DNA of 64,000 bases from Oscillatoria nigro-viridis PCC 7112 (GCF_000317475.1 NC_019729.1:6979445-7043444), one strand, 5' to 3'; shown: positions 32,771 through 41,470, numbered from the stretch's first letter. The notes: a model not told the origin generated them from the letters alone. Made by a program: numbers and translations.

Positions 32771-33145
32771 TTAGATATCCTCTCGATCTTCGCTCTGCTG
32801 CTGCTCGTATTCTGTAATAATGTTCTGAATATCCTCTGCTGCAATATCCACTTGTTCGGATTTAGTGTAAAGGGTCAGCAAAATGATTCCCGTTGCTGTT
32901 TGGACGTAGTAAATTAAACGGTATCCACCACTTTTACCTTTTTGAGTGTCGCTATTTCGGACTCTCAACTTGAAGACTGCATAACCCACTCCAGCAATTC
33001 GATCTCCTGGCAGTTCTCCCCGTGTGAGTTGTTCGATAATAGGTTGAATATCATTGCGAATGCTGCGGTATTTTTTTGCAAGAGTGCGTAAATTGCGATT
33101 GAAGGTTGGTGAAACTATAACTTGAATTAAGGGCAAGTCAGTCAT
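32771..33145 (-). CDS. RelE/ParE-superfamily toxin
   Basis: A 124-residue protein of the RelE fold: IQVIVSPTFNRNLRTLAKKYRSI at the start, then a basic loop, GYAVFKLRVRNSD, and GYRLIYYVQTATGIILLTLYTKSE, which has the R-L-I-Y-Y strand typical of the family. RelE enzymes cut mRNA at the ribosome; catalytic residues are not fixed by position, but the Lys/Arg-rich face is present. The start ATG overlaps the antitoxin stop by 8 bases (ATGACTGA), so translation is coupled. A GTG-like longer start would add nine residues but would ignore this overlap. The C-terminal acidic tail (QQQSEDRED) is unusual. Looks intact. Confidence 0.82.
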   Translation of the reverse strand: MTDLPLIQVIVSPTFNRNLRTLAKKYRSIRNDIQPIIEQLTRGELPGDRIAGVGYAVFKLRVRNSDTQKGKSGGYRLIYYVQTATGIILLTLYTKSEQVDIAAEDIQNIITEYEQQQSEDREDI

Positions 33146-33473
33146 TTTCAATTCCTTCCCACATTTGAGCAACCGAAATGGTTTGCCCAGTCATGGCTTC
33201 GTGCCAAGCTTGCCGAAAATCTTGTAGAAGCGCTGCTTTACATTGACCCTCTCCGTCAATTTCTGATGGTTCTGGAATACTAAAAGAATTAGCAGGAGGC
33301 ATCTCTAGAATTTCTGCTGAGAAAACCTCTGACAGATTATTTTGCGAAATGATTACCCCCTGACGTTGCTTTTGGCTTAGAAACTCTATAAAACTCGCAA
33401 CTAATGCCAGATGTTCTGGAGAGAGTCGATCGAGCCATCGATCGATTTGATGTCGAAGTGCTGCTACATTCAT
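33138..33473 (-). CDS. Antitoxin partner of the RelE-type toxin
   Basis: A 111-residue acidic protein. The N-terminal about 35 residues (NVAALRHQIDRWLDRLSPEHLALVASFIEF, quoted in part) form helices suited to DNA-binding or dimer formation, and the C-terminal part (about 80-111, CKAALLQDFRQAWHEAMTGQ) is the likely toxin clamp. No named antitoxin family is certain. The overlap with the toxin start, shared strand and gene order support the pairing. Such antitoxins usually repress their own operon. Confidence 0.7.
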   Translation of the reverse strand: MNVAALRHQIDRWLDRLSPEHLALVASFIEFLSQKQRQGVIISQNNLSEVFSAEILEMPPANSFSIPEPSEIDGEGQCKAALLQDFRQAWHEAMTGQTISVAQMWEGIEND

Positions 33474-33538
33474 AATGCCATCAAACCTTTTAATTTTACC
33501 TTCATTTTAACCTAAACCCGCCCCGCCTTGAATATCGC

Positions 33539-33682
33539 TCTTCCCTCTGCGTCCTCTGCGTCCTCTGCGGTTCACAACTCTTCTCTTAATCAAGTGCATT
33601 ATAAAGAGGTGAAATAGATATTAAGAGAATTTTACCGCAGAGAGCGCAGAGAGCGCAGAGAGGGGAGGGATGAGAGGTTTTT
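33539..33682. repeat. CTCTGCG repeat unit on the 3' side of the GxxExxY gene
   Basis: An inverted-repeat unit: CCTCTGCGTCCTCTGCGG at one end, TTACCGCAGAGAGCGCAGAG at the other, with ACTCTTCTCTTAAT and TAAAGAGGTGAAATAGATAT between. Its last bases GAGGTTTTTTTACGACA run into the stop codon of the GxxExxY gene. Confidence 0.85.
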
Positions 33683-34060
33683 TTACGACAGGATGAGGCG
33701 GCGAATTCCTTCTTTTAAAAAGCGGACATTAAAGTTGATGAGAAGGGCTAGAGGATAACCAGTCATTTTGAGGTAGGAGATAACTTGAGCCTCATGGATA
33801 GGAAGTAGAGTTTGGACTGACTTTAATTCAACTACGATAGTGTTGGCAACCAGCATATCGTATCTGCCTTCCCCAACAACAACACCTTTATAAGTTACAT
33901 TTACTGTAGGTTGAGGTTGAAAAGGAATTCCCCGGCGCGAGAGTTCTTCACGCAACGAATTCTCATATACCGCTTCCAAAAACCCCGGCCCCAACTCCTT
34001 ATGAACCTCCATCGCCGCCCCAATCACAGCATAAGTCAACTCATTCAGATCATCTTCCAA
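33683..34060 (-). CDS. GxxExxY protein
   Basis: A 125-residue protein named for the motif G-x-x-E-x-x-Y, here Gly26-F-L-Glu29-A-V-Tyr32 in KELGPGFLEAVYENSLREEL. Further family blocks are YKGVVVGEGRYDMLVANTIVVELK, which resembles the D-x-(E)-x-K of PD-(D/E)XK nucleases, and AQVISYLKMTGYPLALLINF. Biological role unknown; these genes are widely scattered and often near repeats. The gene is bracketed by CTCTGCG repeat units on both sides: its stop codon is made partly from the downstream unit. The start is the only ATG that keeps the N-terminal helix. Intact. Confidence 0.88.
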   Translation of the reverse strand: MEDDLNELTYAVIGAAMEVHKELGPGFLEAVYENSLREELSRRGIPFQPQPTVNVTYKGVVVGEGRYDMLVANTIVVELKSVQTLLPIHEAQVISYLKMTGYPLALLINFNVRFLKEGIRRLILS

Positions 34061-34100
34061 CTCTCCTCTCTCCTCTTCTCAAACCAATAATCACAATCAT

Positions 34101-34510
34101 AATCCAAAACCCTCCCCACACTCTTCCCTCTGCGCCCTCTGCGCCCTCTGCGGTTCAAAACTCTTCTCTTAATGGAGTGGATTGTAAAGAGGTGAATAGA
34201 TATTAAGAGGATTTTACCGCAGAGAACACAGAGAGCGCAGAGAGGGGAGAGATGAAAGGTTTTTTTACGACATCCAAAACCCTCCCCACACTCTTCCCTC
34301 TGCGCCCTCTGCGCCCTCTGCGGTTCAAAACTCTTCTCTTAATGGAGTGGATTGTAAAGAGGTGAATAGATATTAAGAGGATTTTACCGCAGAGAACACA
34401 GAGAGCGCAGAGAGGGGAGGGATGAAAGGTTTTTTTACGACATCCAAAACCCTCGCAACACTCTTCCCTCTGCGCCCTCTGCGCCCTCTGCGGTTCAAAC
34501 CTCTTCTCTT
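34101..34510. repeat. Array of 170 bp CTCTGCG repeat units
   Basis: Two and a half tandem units (34101-34270, 34271-34440, 34441-34510), nearly identical. Each contains CCTCTGCGCCCTCTGCGG, TGGAGTGGATTGTAAAGAGG, TTACCGCAGAGAACACAGAG and TTTTTTTACGACATCCAAAA. The unit is the same as the copy on the other side of the GxxExxY gene. The region between this gene and valS has no other gene. Confidence 0.9.
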
Positions 34511-34559
34511 CCCCCCGCTGTGGCACAATCTTATATATAAAACCTGCACCCTCTCGCCA

Positions 34560-37283
34560 ATGACCGCAAACCTACCCCCGCAATACGACCCCCAAGCCAC
34601 CGAAGCCAAATGGCAAAAATACTGGGAAGACAACCAAACCTTCAAAGCTGACCCCGAAAAAGGCGGCGAACCTTACTGCGTAGTTATCCCGCCGCCCAAC
34701 GTCACCGGCAGCCTCCACATGGGACACGCTTTTGAAGAGACGCTGATTGATGTCCTCGTCCGCTATCACCGCATGACTGGACGCAATACCCTGTGGTTGC
34801 CGGGAACGGATCATGCTAGCATCGCCGTTCAAACTATTCTCGAAAAGCAACTCAAAGCAGAAGGCAAAACTCGCCACGATTTAGGCCGAGAAAAATTCTT
34901 GGAACGGGCCTGGGAGTGGAAAGCGGAATCGGGCAATATTATTACTAATCAATTACGCAGTTTGGGCGTGTCTGTCGATTGGTCGCGCGAACGCTTTACG
35001 ATGGATGAAGGCTTATCTGCTGCGGTTTTAGAAGCGTTTGTCCGCCTGTACGATGAGGGGCTGATTTATCGGGGCAATTACCTGGTGAATTGGTGTCCGG
35101 CGAGTCAGTCTGCTGTGTCGGATTTGGAGGTTGACCAGCAGGAAGTTGACGGCCATTTGTGGCATTTCCGCTATCCTTTGACGGACGGTTCTGGTTATTT
35201 GGAGGTGGCGACGACTCGGCCGGAAACGATGTTGGGCGATACTGCGGTGGCTGTGAATCCACAGGACGATCGCTACAAGCATCTTATCGGTAAAACTGTC
35301 ACTTTGCCGATCGTAAATCGGGAAATTCCCATCATTGCTGATGAGTTTGTCGATCCGACTTTCGGAACAGGTTGCGTCAAGGTAACACCCGCCCACGACC
35401 CGAATGACTTCGAGATGGGTAAACGCCACAATTTGCCGTTTATTAACATCATGAATAAGGACGGCACTTTAAATGAAAATGCCGGAGTTTTCCAGGGACA
35501 AGACCGATTTGTTGCCCGAAAAAATGTGGTGCAGCGGTTAGAAAATGACGGGGTTCTGGTTAAAATAGAAGATTACAAGCATACTGTTCCCTACAGCGAA
35601 CGCGGTAAAGTTGCAGTCGAACCTTTGATATCTACGCAATGGTTTGTCAAGATCGATCCTCTTTCTCAACGCGCTTTAGACGCATTAGATCAAAGCAACT
35701 CACCAGTCTTTGTTCCTGACAGATGGACAAAGGTTTATCGCGATTGGCTGGTGAAGCTGAAGGATTGGTGCATCTCCAGGCAATTGTGGTGGGGACACCA
35801 AATTCCGGCTTGGTATGCTGTTAGCGAAACTCAAGGAGAAATTACTGATACAACGCCGTTTGTAGTGGCGAAAACAGAAGCTGAAGCTAGGGAAAAAGCT
35901 ACGGCTAAATTTGGGAATGACGTGCAGCTAGCAAGAGATCCAGACGTATTGGATACTTGGTTTTCATCTGGGTTGTGGCCTTTCTCAACTTTGGGATGGC
36001 CTGACAAAACTAAAGATTTGGAGTTTTACTATCCGACAACTACTTTGGTTACGGGTTTTGATATCATCTTTTTCTGGGTTGCTAGAATGACGATGATGGC
36101 AGGACATTTTACTGAAAAGATGCCTTTTGATACTGTTTACATTCACGGTTTGGTGTTGGATGAAAACGGTCAAAAAATGTCTAAGAGTAAAAATAACGGC
36201 ATCGACCCGCTGCTGTTGATTGGCAAGTACGGTACTGATGCTTTGCGCTACACTTTGGTGAAGGAAGTGGTTGGGGCAGGTCAAAATATTCGCATGGAGT
36301 ACGATCGCAAAACTGATGAATCGAAATCGGTAGAAGCTTCGCGGAATTTCACGAATAAGTTGTGGAATGCGGCTAGGTTTGTGATGATGAATTTGGAGGG
36401 ACAGACTCCGCAGCAATTGGGAATCCCTTCTGTAGAAAGTGGTTTGGAATTGTGCGATCGCTGGATTCTTTCTCGCTACAATCAAGTTGTACAACAAAGC
36501 CGCAATTATTTGGAAAATTACGGTTTGGGGGAAGCGGCGAAGGGACTTTATGAGTTTATTTGGGGCGATTTCTGTGACTGGTATATTGAGTTAGTCAAGT
36601 CTCGCTTGCAAAAGGATGCTGAACCAAATTCTAAGAAAGCGGCACAACAAACTTTTGCTTTTGTGTTGGAAGGGATTTTGAAACTGCTGCATCCTTTTAT
36701 GCCGCACATTACTGAGGAAATTTGGCACACTCTGACTCAAACAGTTGATGGCGAATGTTTGGCTTTGCAAGCTTATCCTGAAGCCGAACTCTCGCTAATT
36801 GATGCTGAATTAGAACAGCAGTTTGAGTTGTTGTTCGGGACAATTCGCACTATTCGCAATTTGCGGGCAGATGCTGATATCAAACCCAGTGTGAAGGTAA
36901 GGGCGATTTTGCAAAGCGAAAGCGAGAAAGAACGCCAAATCATCTCAGATGGAGGCGTTTACATTCAGGATTTGGCAAAAGTAGAACATCTGACAGTTAC
37001 GGCTAGTTTGGATGCAGATTTGGGACAGACAATTGCTGGGGTTGTCGGTACTGTGCAAGTATTGATTCCTCTGGCTGGGGTGGTCGATTTGGCGGCTTTG
37101 CGTGCTAAATTAGAAAAGAAGTTGAGCAAAGTGGAAGCTGAAATTAAGCATACTGCGGCGCGCTTGACTAATCAGAAGTTTGTGGATAAGGCTACTCCGG
37201 ATGTGGTTCAGGGGGCGAGGGATGCTTTGGCGGAAGCCGAAAAACAGGCGGAGATTTTGCGCGATCGGCTAAAGGTGTTTTAA
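34560..37283 (+). CDS. valS: Valine--tRNA ligase
   Basis: Class I synthetase charging tRNA-Val, about 907 residues from MTANLPPQYDPQATEAKWQK. The HIGH motif is PPPNVTGSLHMGHA (His53, His56). The editing (CP1) domain includes VATTRPETMLGDTAVAV, and the KMSKS motif GQKMSKSKNNG lies near residue 540. The C-terminal coiled coil (about 845-905, LRAKLEKKLSKVEAEIKH) is typical of ValRS. A longer frame continues upstream through the repeat array, adding 46 unlike residues, and is rejected. All catalytic blocks are intact. The leader is AT-rich with TATATATAA 20 bases upstream. Confidence 0.96.
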   Translation: MTANLPPQYDPQATEAKWQKYWEDNQTFKADPEKGGEPYCVVIPPPNVTGSLHMGHAFEETLIDVLVRYHRMTGRNTLWLPGTDHASIAVQTILEKQLKAEGKTRHDLGREKFLERAWEWKAESGNIITNQLRSLGVSVDWSRERFTMDEGLSAAVLEAFVRLYDEGLIYRGNYLVNWCPASQSAVSDLEVDQQEVDGHLWHFRYPLTDGSGYLEVATTRPETMLGDTAVAVNPQDDRYKHLIGKTVTLPIVNREIPIIADEFVDPTFGTGCVKVTPAHDPNDFEMGKRHNLPFINIMNKDGTLNENAGVFQGQDRFVARKNVVQRLENDGVLVKIEDYKHTVPYSERGKVAVEPLISTQWFVKIDPLSQRALDALDQSNSPVFVPDRWTKVYRDWLVKLKDWCISRQLWWGHQIPAWYAVSETQGEITDTTPFVVAKTEAEAREKATAKFGNDVQLARDPDVLDTWFSSGLWPFSTLGWPDKTKDLEFYYPTTTLVTGFDIIFFWVARMTMMAGHFTEKMPFDTVYIHGLVLDENGQKMSKSKNNGIDPLLLIGKYGTDALRYTLVKEVVGAGQNIRMEYDRKTDESKSVEASRNFTNKLWNAARFVMMNLEGQTPQQLGIPSVESGLELCDRWILSRYNQVVQQSRNYLENYGLGEAAKGLYEFIWGDFCDWYIELVKSRLQKDAEPNSKKAAQQTFAFVLEGILKLLHPFMPHITEEIWHTLTQTVDGECLALQAYPEAELSLIDAELEQQFELLFGTIRTIRNLRADADIKPSVKVRAILQSESEKERQIISDGGVYIQDLAKVEHLTVTASLDADLGQTIAGVVGTVQVLIPLAGVVDLAALRAKLEKKLSKVEAEIKHTAARLTNQKFVDKATPDVVQGARDALAEAEKQAEILRDRLKVF

Positions 37284-37311
37284 TAGTTGACAGTTAACTG
37301 TTGACAGTGGC

Positions 37312-37370
37312 GGGGGCGGGTTTACGAGATAGTTAGTTTCAGGCAATTATTGTTGGTAAAACCCGCCCCT
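37312..37370. repeat. GGGCGGGTTT palindromic element
   Basis: Single copy with ends GGGGGCGGGTTTAC and AAACCCGCCCC and the core AGTTTCAGGCAATTATTG, as at 21401-21590. Preceded by GTTGACAGTTAACTGTTGACAG, a short palindrome. Confidence 0.75.
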
Positions 37371-37438
37371 ACGGGTTCACAACTCGTACAACAAATAACT
37401 AATAACTAATAACCAATTACCAATCACTAATTACCCTC

Positions 37439-37936
37439 ATGTTATATTTAGCCCAAGTACAAAATCAGGAATTTGTAGGCGAGATAAGTCTGCAATTGCT
37501 GGCTTGCCAAAATTCTGATGATACTTGGGCTATTGTTAGTGAAAAATGTTTTTTGACATTACCGAAAGATTTTGATCGAAATCAAATTTACTCTGCAACT
37601 AATGTTTTAAATGAAGGAATGCTAGTATTAGCAAATCTTGACGAAAATAGCCAGGTTTTGCATATTCAAGCAGCTACAAACTGGGTGCTACAATTAGTAG
37701 AGAAATATTTAACAACAGGCTTTACTCCCGATTTTTTGCAGCAAGAAGCCCAGAAAGCAGAAGATTGGAGGCAATCTCTCACTTTGCAGAGTCAAGAATT
37801 GTCTCGCCGCTTGATTGAAGTTGAAGCCCGCCGGGAACAAATTCAAAATTTAGAAGCCAAACTCCAGCAGGAAAAGCAATTGTTGGAAAGTTCGATCGCC
37901 CAATTGCAAATTCCGCCCGCTACTCCACTAATTTGA
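37439..37936 (+). CDS. Hypothetical cyanobacterial protein with C-terminal coiled coil
   Basis: A 165-residue protein not matched to a named family. Residues 1-70 look like a small beta-rich domain (YLAQVQNQEFVGEISLQLLA). Residues 85-105 form a helix (WVLQLVEKYLTTGFTPDFLQ), and about 110-155 are a heptad coiled coil (EDWRQSLTLQSQELSRRLIE, LEAKLQQEKQLLESS). No signal peptide or membrane span. A similar architecture of short domain plus coiled coil is common in uncharacterised cyanobacterial proteins. It is not in an operon with valS, which is 155 bases upstream beyond a repeat. Confidence 0.75.
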   Translation: MLYLAQVQNQEFVGEISLQLLACQNSDDTWAIVSEKCFLTLPKDFDRNQIYSATNVLNEGMLVLANLDENSQVLHIQAATNWVLQLVEKYLTTGFTPDFLQQEAQKAEDWRQSLTLQSQELSRRLIEVEARREQIQNLEAKLQQEKQLLESSIAQLQIPPATPLI

Positions 37937-38078
37937 CTTAAATTAACACACCAAACGTAGGGACACGCTACTAGCGCGTCCCCACAAACCTAATATGCAA
38001 TTTGCTGGAGATCATATAATTTGTAACTTGACAAATACCCCTTACCAGTTGCTGAATCGCCCGCAATACGGGCTGCGG

Positions 38079-39008
38079 CTAAAGCACTTTTGACTTCAGC
38101 CAAGCGGTGGGGAGGCACAGCAGTTTCTGAGAATTGCGAACATAAGCCCGCTTCTGAAACACATCATATTGATTGCGTTCGATCGCATTTAAGATCCTGC
38201 TGTAGAGCATAGTAGCAGCCCAAACAGTCCAGCGGATATCGGGACTGAGCACTTTAATTCCGGGCTCGGCGCTGGCGTATAATTTGCGAGCTCGCTGAAT
38301 TTGAAACCGCATCAATTCCCGCCAGCGGTTGTCAATCACACCGTTGAATAAATCTTCTTCAGTGTAGTTAAACAAGGCTAAGTCTTCTAAGGGAATGTAA
38401 ATGCGACCGCGGCGGGCGTCTTCTCCGACATCGCGCAGAATATTAGTCAACTGCTTGGCAATACCGAGGGAGACGGCTTCTTCTTTGGGAATTTTATTAC
38501 CCCAGTGCCAATTCCACTTAGCAGCGGGATTCGACTCGTCCACACCCATCACAGACATCGACATCAGCCCGACAGTACCGGCTACTCGATAACAGTAAAG
38601 ATTGAGCTCTTCAAAAGTTTCGTAGCGGCTGCGGTACAAGTCCATTTGCTGCCCCGCAATCATCTCTCGAAACGGCCCAATGTCGATCGGGAAACGAGAC
38701 AGCGTATCCACCAAAGCTACGTCGTAGTCGTCGTGAGGATGGCCGGCAAACACAGATTCTAGGCGTTTTTCCCACAGATTGAGGGTTTCAGGGGTCGTTG
38801 CATCAGAACCGGGCCCGTCTACGAGTTCGTCGGTGCGGCGGCACCAGACGTAAATCGCCCAAATCGCCCGACGCTTCGCTTCGGGCATGAGTTGAGTGCC
38901 TAAATAAAAATTTTTGGCATAACTCGCCGTGACTTGGCGGCACAGTTCGTAAGAGTCATCCACAGAAGCCAGAGTTCTCATGCACTGGAGTTTTGACAGT
39001 TGCAGCAT
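38079..39008 (-). CDS. crtB: Phytoene synthase
   Basis: Condenses two geranylgeranyl diphosphates to phytoene, the first carotenoid step. The 309-residue protein has both Asp-rich motifs: RRTDELVDG (Asp60, Asp64) and LRDVGEDARRGR (Asp193, Asp197). YCYRVAGTVGLMS and IAKQLTNILRD are further family blocks. The start MLQLSK matches cyanobacterial CrtB proteins, so the ATG ten codons further in is not used. It is 92 bases downstream of pds on the same strand, the usual pds-crtB order in cyanobacteria, with a small hairpin between. Intact. Confidence 0.96.
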   Translation of the reverse strand: MLQLSKLQCMRTLASVDDSYELCRQVTASYAKNFYLGTQLMPEAKRRAIWAIYVWCRRTDELVDGPGSDATTPETLNLWEKRLESVFAGHPHDDYDVALVDTLSRFPIDIGPFREMIAGQQMDLYRSRYETFEELNLYCYRVAGTVGLMSMSVMGVDESNPAAKWNWHWGNKIPKEEAVSLGIAKQLTNILRDVGEDARRGRIYIPLEDLALFNYTEEDLFNGVIDNRWRELMRFQIQRARKLYASAEPGIKVLSPDIRWTVWAATMLYSRILNAIERNQYDVFQKRAYVRNSQKLLCLPTAWLKSKVL

Positions 39009-39046
39009 CCGAGAATAAGAAATTTAAAGATTAGAACTGACATTCC

Positions 39047-39063
39047 CCCGTTTAGAAAACGGG
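39047..39063. repeat. CCCGTTT-AAACGGG hairpin between pds and crtB
   Basis: A 7 bp stem with 3-base loop in the context CATTCCCCCG...ACGGGAGATTCTTTT. This resembles the terminal hairpins of cyanobacterial IS200/IS605 elements. It could also attenuate transcription from pds into crtB. Confidence 0.5.
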
Positions 39064-39100
39064 AGATTCTTTTACGTTTTTATGAAAAATTCTTAATTTT

Positions 39101-40474
39101 TCATTTGTTATTGGCCGTCGAAATAGCCTGCGCTGTCAGCTTACCAGAAAGCACGGCACCTTCCATACTCGCAAGATAACGCTGCATTGTATAATCCCCC
39201 GTTAGATAGAAATTGCTAATGGGAGTTGTTTGTGCGGGACGGCACTGCTGGCGTCCGGGAGTGGCTTTGTAAACGGAACGTGGGGTTTTGACTACGTGAT
39301 ATTTGAGCAGTTTGGCTGGTTCTGGGATTTGATCGGGAAAGAGTTTTTCTAACTCGACCATTGTGGCTGCGACGATATCTTCGTCAGATTTGCCTATCCA
39401 GTCTTTGGCCGGTGCTAAAACCAGTTCCAGCATGGATTTGTCTGGGCTGGCATATTCGCGGCAGGTGTTGCTCATGTCGGCGTAGACGCTCAGCAGGGGC
39501 GATCGCGAGAACAGCAAATGGTCGATATCAGTTAATTTGCGATCGAACCACAAGTGTACATTAATGACGGGTACTCCCTCCAAGCCTTCGAGCTGTTTGA
39601 AATAATCCATTTCGCCCCAAGGTTTCGGCATCATCAACTTCAGCGGGTCAACCGGCATCGCGGAAACGTAAATATCGGCCGTCAGAATTTCTGAATCTGC
39701 CCCTTTTACTCCCCGAATCTGGAAGCCGCGCACCGTGTTGTCATCGTTGAGCAAAAACTCTTTGATGGGTGCATTCAGCCGCACTTCACCGCCGCGCTCA
39801 GTTATGTAGTCTACCATCGGCTGACACAACCTTTCTGTCGGGGAACCGTCTAAAAAGGCCATTTTCGAGCCGTTTTTCTCTTGCAAGAAGCGGTTGAGGG
39901 CTGTCAGCAGTATGGTTGCAGATATTTCGTGGGGGTCGATGAAATTGAGCGCCTTGGACATGGCGATGAATACTTCTTTTTCGACTCTGGGGGGGACGTT
40001 TTGCTTTTTCAGCCAGTCGGAAAACGAGTATTTGTCCATTGCTTCGACATATTTTTGACCCTGAAGCATTGCGGGAATCAAACCGATGCCGAAGCGGATT
40101 TTTTCGGGCCAGGTGAGCATATCGTTGTTGCCCAGGATGGCTGCGACGCCGTTGAAGGGGGCGGGAATGTCGGGAAAGTCAAAGCGGGAATAGGTTCCGG
40201 GGGTTTCCGGCTGATTGAAAATCATCGAGTGTTCTTTCCATTGCAGCCGGTCTTCGATGTCAAGTTCTTTGAACAGTTGGAGCATATTCGGGTATGCGCC
40301 GAAGAAGATGTGCAGCCCGGTTTCATACCAGTCGCCATCTGCATCTTTCCAGGCGGCGACTTTGCCGCCGAGTACGTCTCGACTTTCTAGGACTATGGGG
40401 GTGTGGCCCGCGTCGGTGAGATATTTAGCGCAGGAAAGTCCTGCTAAGCCTGCTCCGGCGATCGCAACTCGCAT
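39101..40474 (-). CDS. pds: 15-cis-phytoene desaturase (plant type)
   Basis: Desaturates phytoene to zeta-carotene using plastoquinone. The 457-residue FAD enzyme begins with the dinucleotide motif VAIAGAGLAGLSCAKYL and LGGKVAAWKDADGDWYETGLH in two blocks, typical of plant and cyanobacterial CrtP/PDS and distinct from bacterial CrtI. The C-terminal FAD tail is NFYLTGDYTMQRYLASMEGAV. Length normal, all motifs present. It precedes crtB on the same strand, so the two are probably one operon. The ATG is the first start and gives the FAD motif close to the N-terminus. Also called crtP. Confidence 0.96.
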   Translation of the reverse strand: MRVAIAGAGLAGLSCAKYLTDAGHTPIVLESRDVLGGKVAAWKDADGDWYETGLHIFFGAYPNMLQLFKELDIEDRLQWKEHSMIFNQPETPGTYSRFDFPDIPAPFNGVAAILGNNDMLTWPEKIRFGIGLIPAMLQGQKYVEAMDKYSFSDWLKKQNVPPRVEKEVFIAMSKALNFIDPHEISATILLTALNRFLQEKNGSKMAFLDGSPTERLCQPMVDYITERGGEVRLNAPIKEFLLNDDNTVRGFQIRGVKGADSEILTADIYVSAMPVDPLKLMMPKPWGEMDYFKQLEGLEGVPVINVHLWFDRKLTDIDHLLFSRSPLLSVYADMSNTCREYASPDKSMLELVLAPAKDWIGKSDEDIVAATMVELEKLFPDQIPEPAKLLKYHVVKTPRSVYKATPGRQQCRPAQTTPISNFYLTGDYTMQRYLASMEGAVLSGKLTAQAISTANNK

Positions 40475-40590
40475 TTGATACTACTTGGCCTCTGTGTTCG
40501 CTTCGATTTAATTATACTTTACAACTCGTTACATTTTTTGGGAAATCTGTAGGGACACGGCAGTGCTTGGAGGTGTCGGCTGAGCCCGAA

Positions 40591-40716
40591 AGTCCGCCAG
40601 GGAATTAATTCCCTGTCTCATAGCACAAGTCCTCTCAAAGAGGACTAATGAGTTCTTCAGTCCTCGGAAGCGAGGACTTTAGCTTTGAGGCAGGGGTTTC
40701 AACCCTTGCCGGACTG
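40591..40716. repeat. Dispersed repeat with outer AGTCCG/CGGACT and inner hairpins
   Basis: AGTCCG at 40591 is mirrored by CGGACT at 40710-40715. Inside lie a CAGGGAATTAATTCCCTG palindrome, AGTCCTCTCAAAGAGGACT, AGTCCTCGGAAGCGAGGACT, and CAGGGGTTTCAACCCTTG. The gap between pds and the nuclease-like gene holds nothing else recognisable. A partial copy lies at 12873-12929. Confidence 0.75.
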
Positions 40717-40831
40717 CGGGTCTGACCTGAAGTGCCCTAGTGCCCTATGCCCTAGGAAACGCAATTAACGGAAATTTAGCAATTATTGCTATCATAAATT
40801 AAGAGCGAATTTTGATGAATTGCTTAAATTT

Positions 40832-41470
40832 ATGGTACAAACAATTCAATCTAGAAATGTCGCACTGAAGGATTTGGAAACCCACTTCAAAATAGAGTGG
40901 GTTGAGGACGATCAATTTTTTCGCGAGTGGCAAGATGATTTGCAAGAAATCAGCGATCGTGAAAAACAACGATTAGACAGAGTGAAAGCAAGTTACAGGA
41001 ATTTGCTCAAACATCCGCCGCTGCTCGAAAATACAGTCAAAATGGTGGTGCTGTCTCCGCTTTTGGATTTAGCTGATTTTTATCTGGCTCCTTTTCATGT
41101 TACTGCAGAAAAGTCTGTAGAAATTGTTGAGGAAGACGAGGGAGTGATTGTGAGGGGACAGTTGGATGTTTTGGCTTTGTTTCAGGAGTTTTGGGTAGTG
41201 GTTATCGAGTCCAAGCAAGCGGCGTTTTCTTTGGAGGTAGGGATTCCGCAGTTACTGGCTTATATGTTAGCTAATCTCAGTGCCGATCGACCTACTTACG
41301 GATTGTTAACGAATGGGGCAGATTTTCTATTTGTCAAGTTAGTTAAGCGGGAAAAAGCACAGTACGCTTTTTCTCGGAAGTTTTACCTTTTCAATCCGGG
41401 GAATGATTTGTACAGCGTGCTGAGTATTTTGAAGCGCCTCGGTGAGTTGAATGTTGGTAATGTGAGTTAG
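40832..41470 (+). CDS. Small PD-(D/E)XK-type nuclease-like protein
   Basis: A 212-residue protein resembling the N-terminal nuclease domain of type I restriction R subunits (HSDR_N-like). The core reads VIVRGQLDVLALF (Asp112) then WVVVIESKQAAFSLEVGIPQ with Glu126-x-Lys128, and AYMLANLSADRPTYGLLTNGADFLFVKL (quoted in pieces). The D...E-x-K spacing fits the PD-(D/E)XK fold. No helicase domain, no specificity or methylase gene is near, so it is an orphan. Cyanobacteria often carry such stand-alone proteins. The ATG at 40832 is chosen over a TTG four codons upstream. Function unknown. Confidence 0.72.
   Translation: MVQTIQSRNVALKDLETHFKIEWVEDDQFFREWQDDLQEISDREKQRLDRVKASYRNLLKHPPLLENTVKMVVLSPLLDLADFYLAPFHVTAEKSVEIVEEDEGVIVRGQLDVLALFQEFWVVVIESKQAAFSLEVGIPQLLAYMLANLSADRPTYGLLTNGADFLFVKLVKREKAQYAFSRKFYLFNPGNDLYSVLSILKRLGELNVGNVS

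Noticed and set aside
32729..32917. Plus-strand 62-residue frame with a hydrophobic stretch
   Set aside because: It lies opposite the RelE-type gene and is explained as its shadow.
33539..34510. CTCTGCG arrays as a possible CRISPR
   Set aside because: Units are 170 bp tandem copies with inverted CTCTGCG/CGCAGAG ends and no unique spacers of constant length; no cas genes nearby.
34422..34559. N-terminal extension of valS of 46 residues
   Set aside because: It is a translation of the repeat array; the typical ValRS N-terminus begins at 34560.
34203..34645. Open frames with NRRGRRGRRG-type sequence in the repeat array
   Set aside because: They are translations of CGCAGAGGGCGCAGAGG repeats and not proteins.
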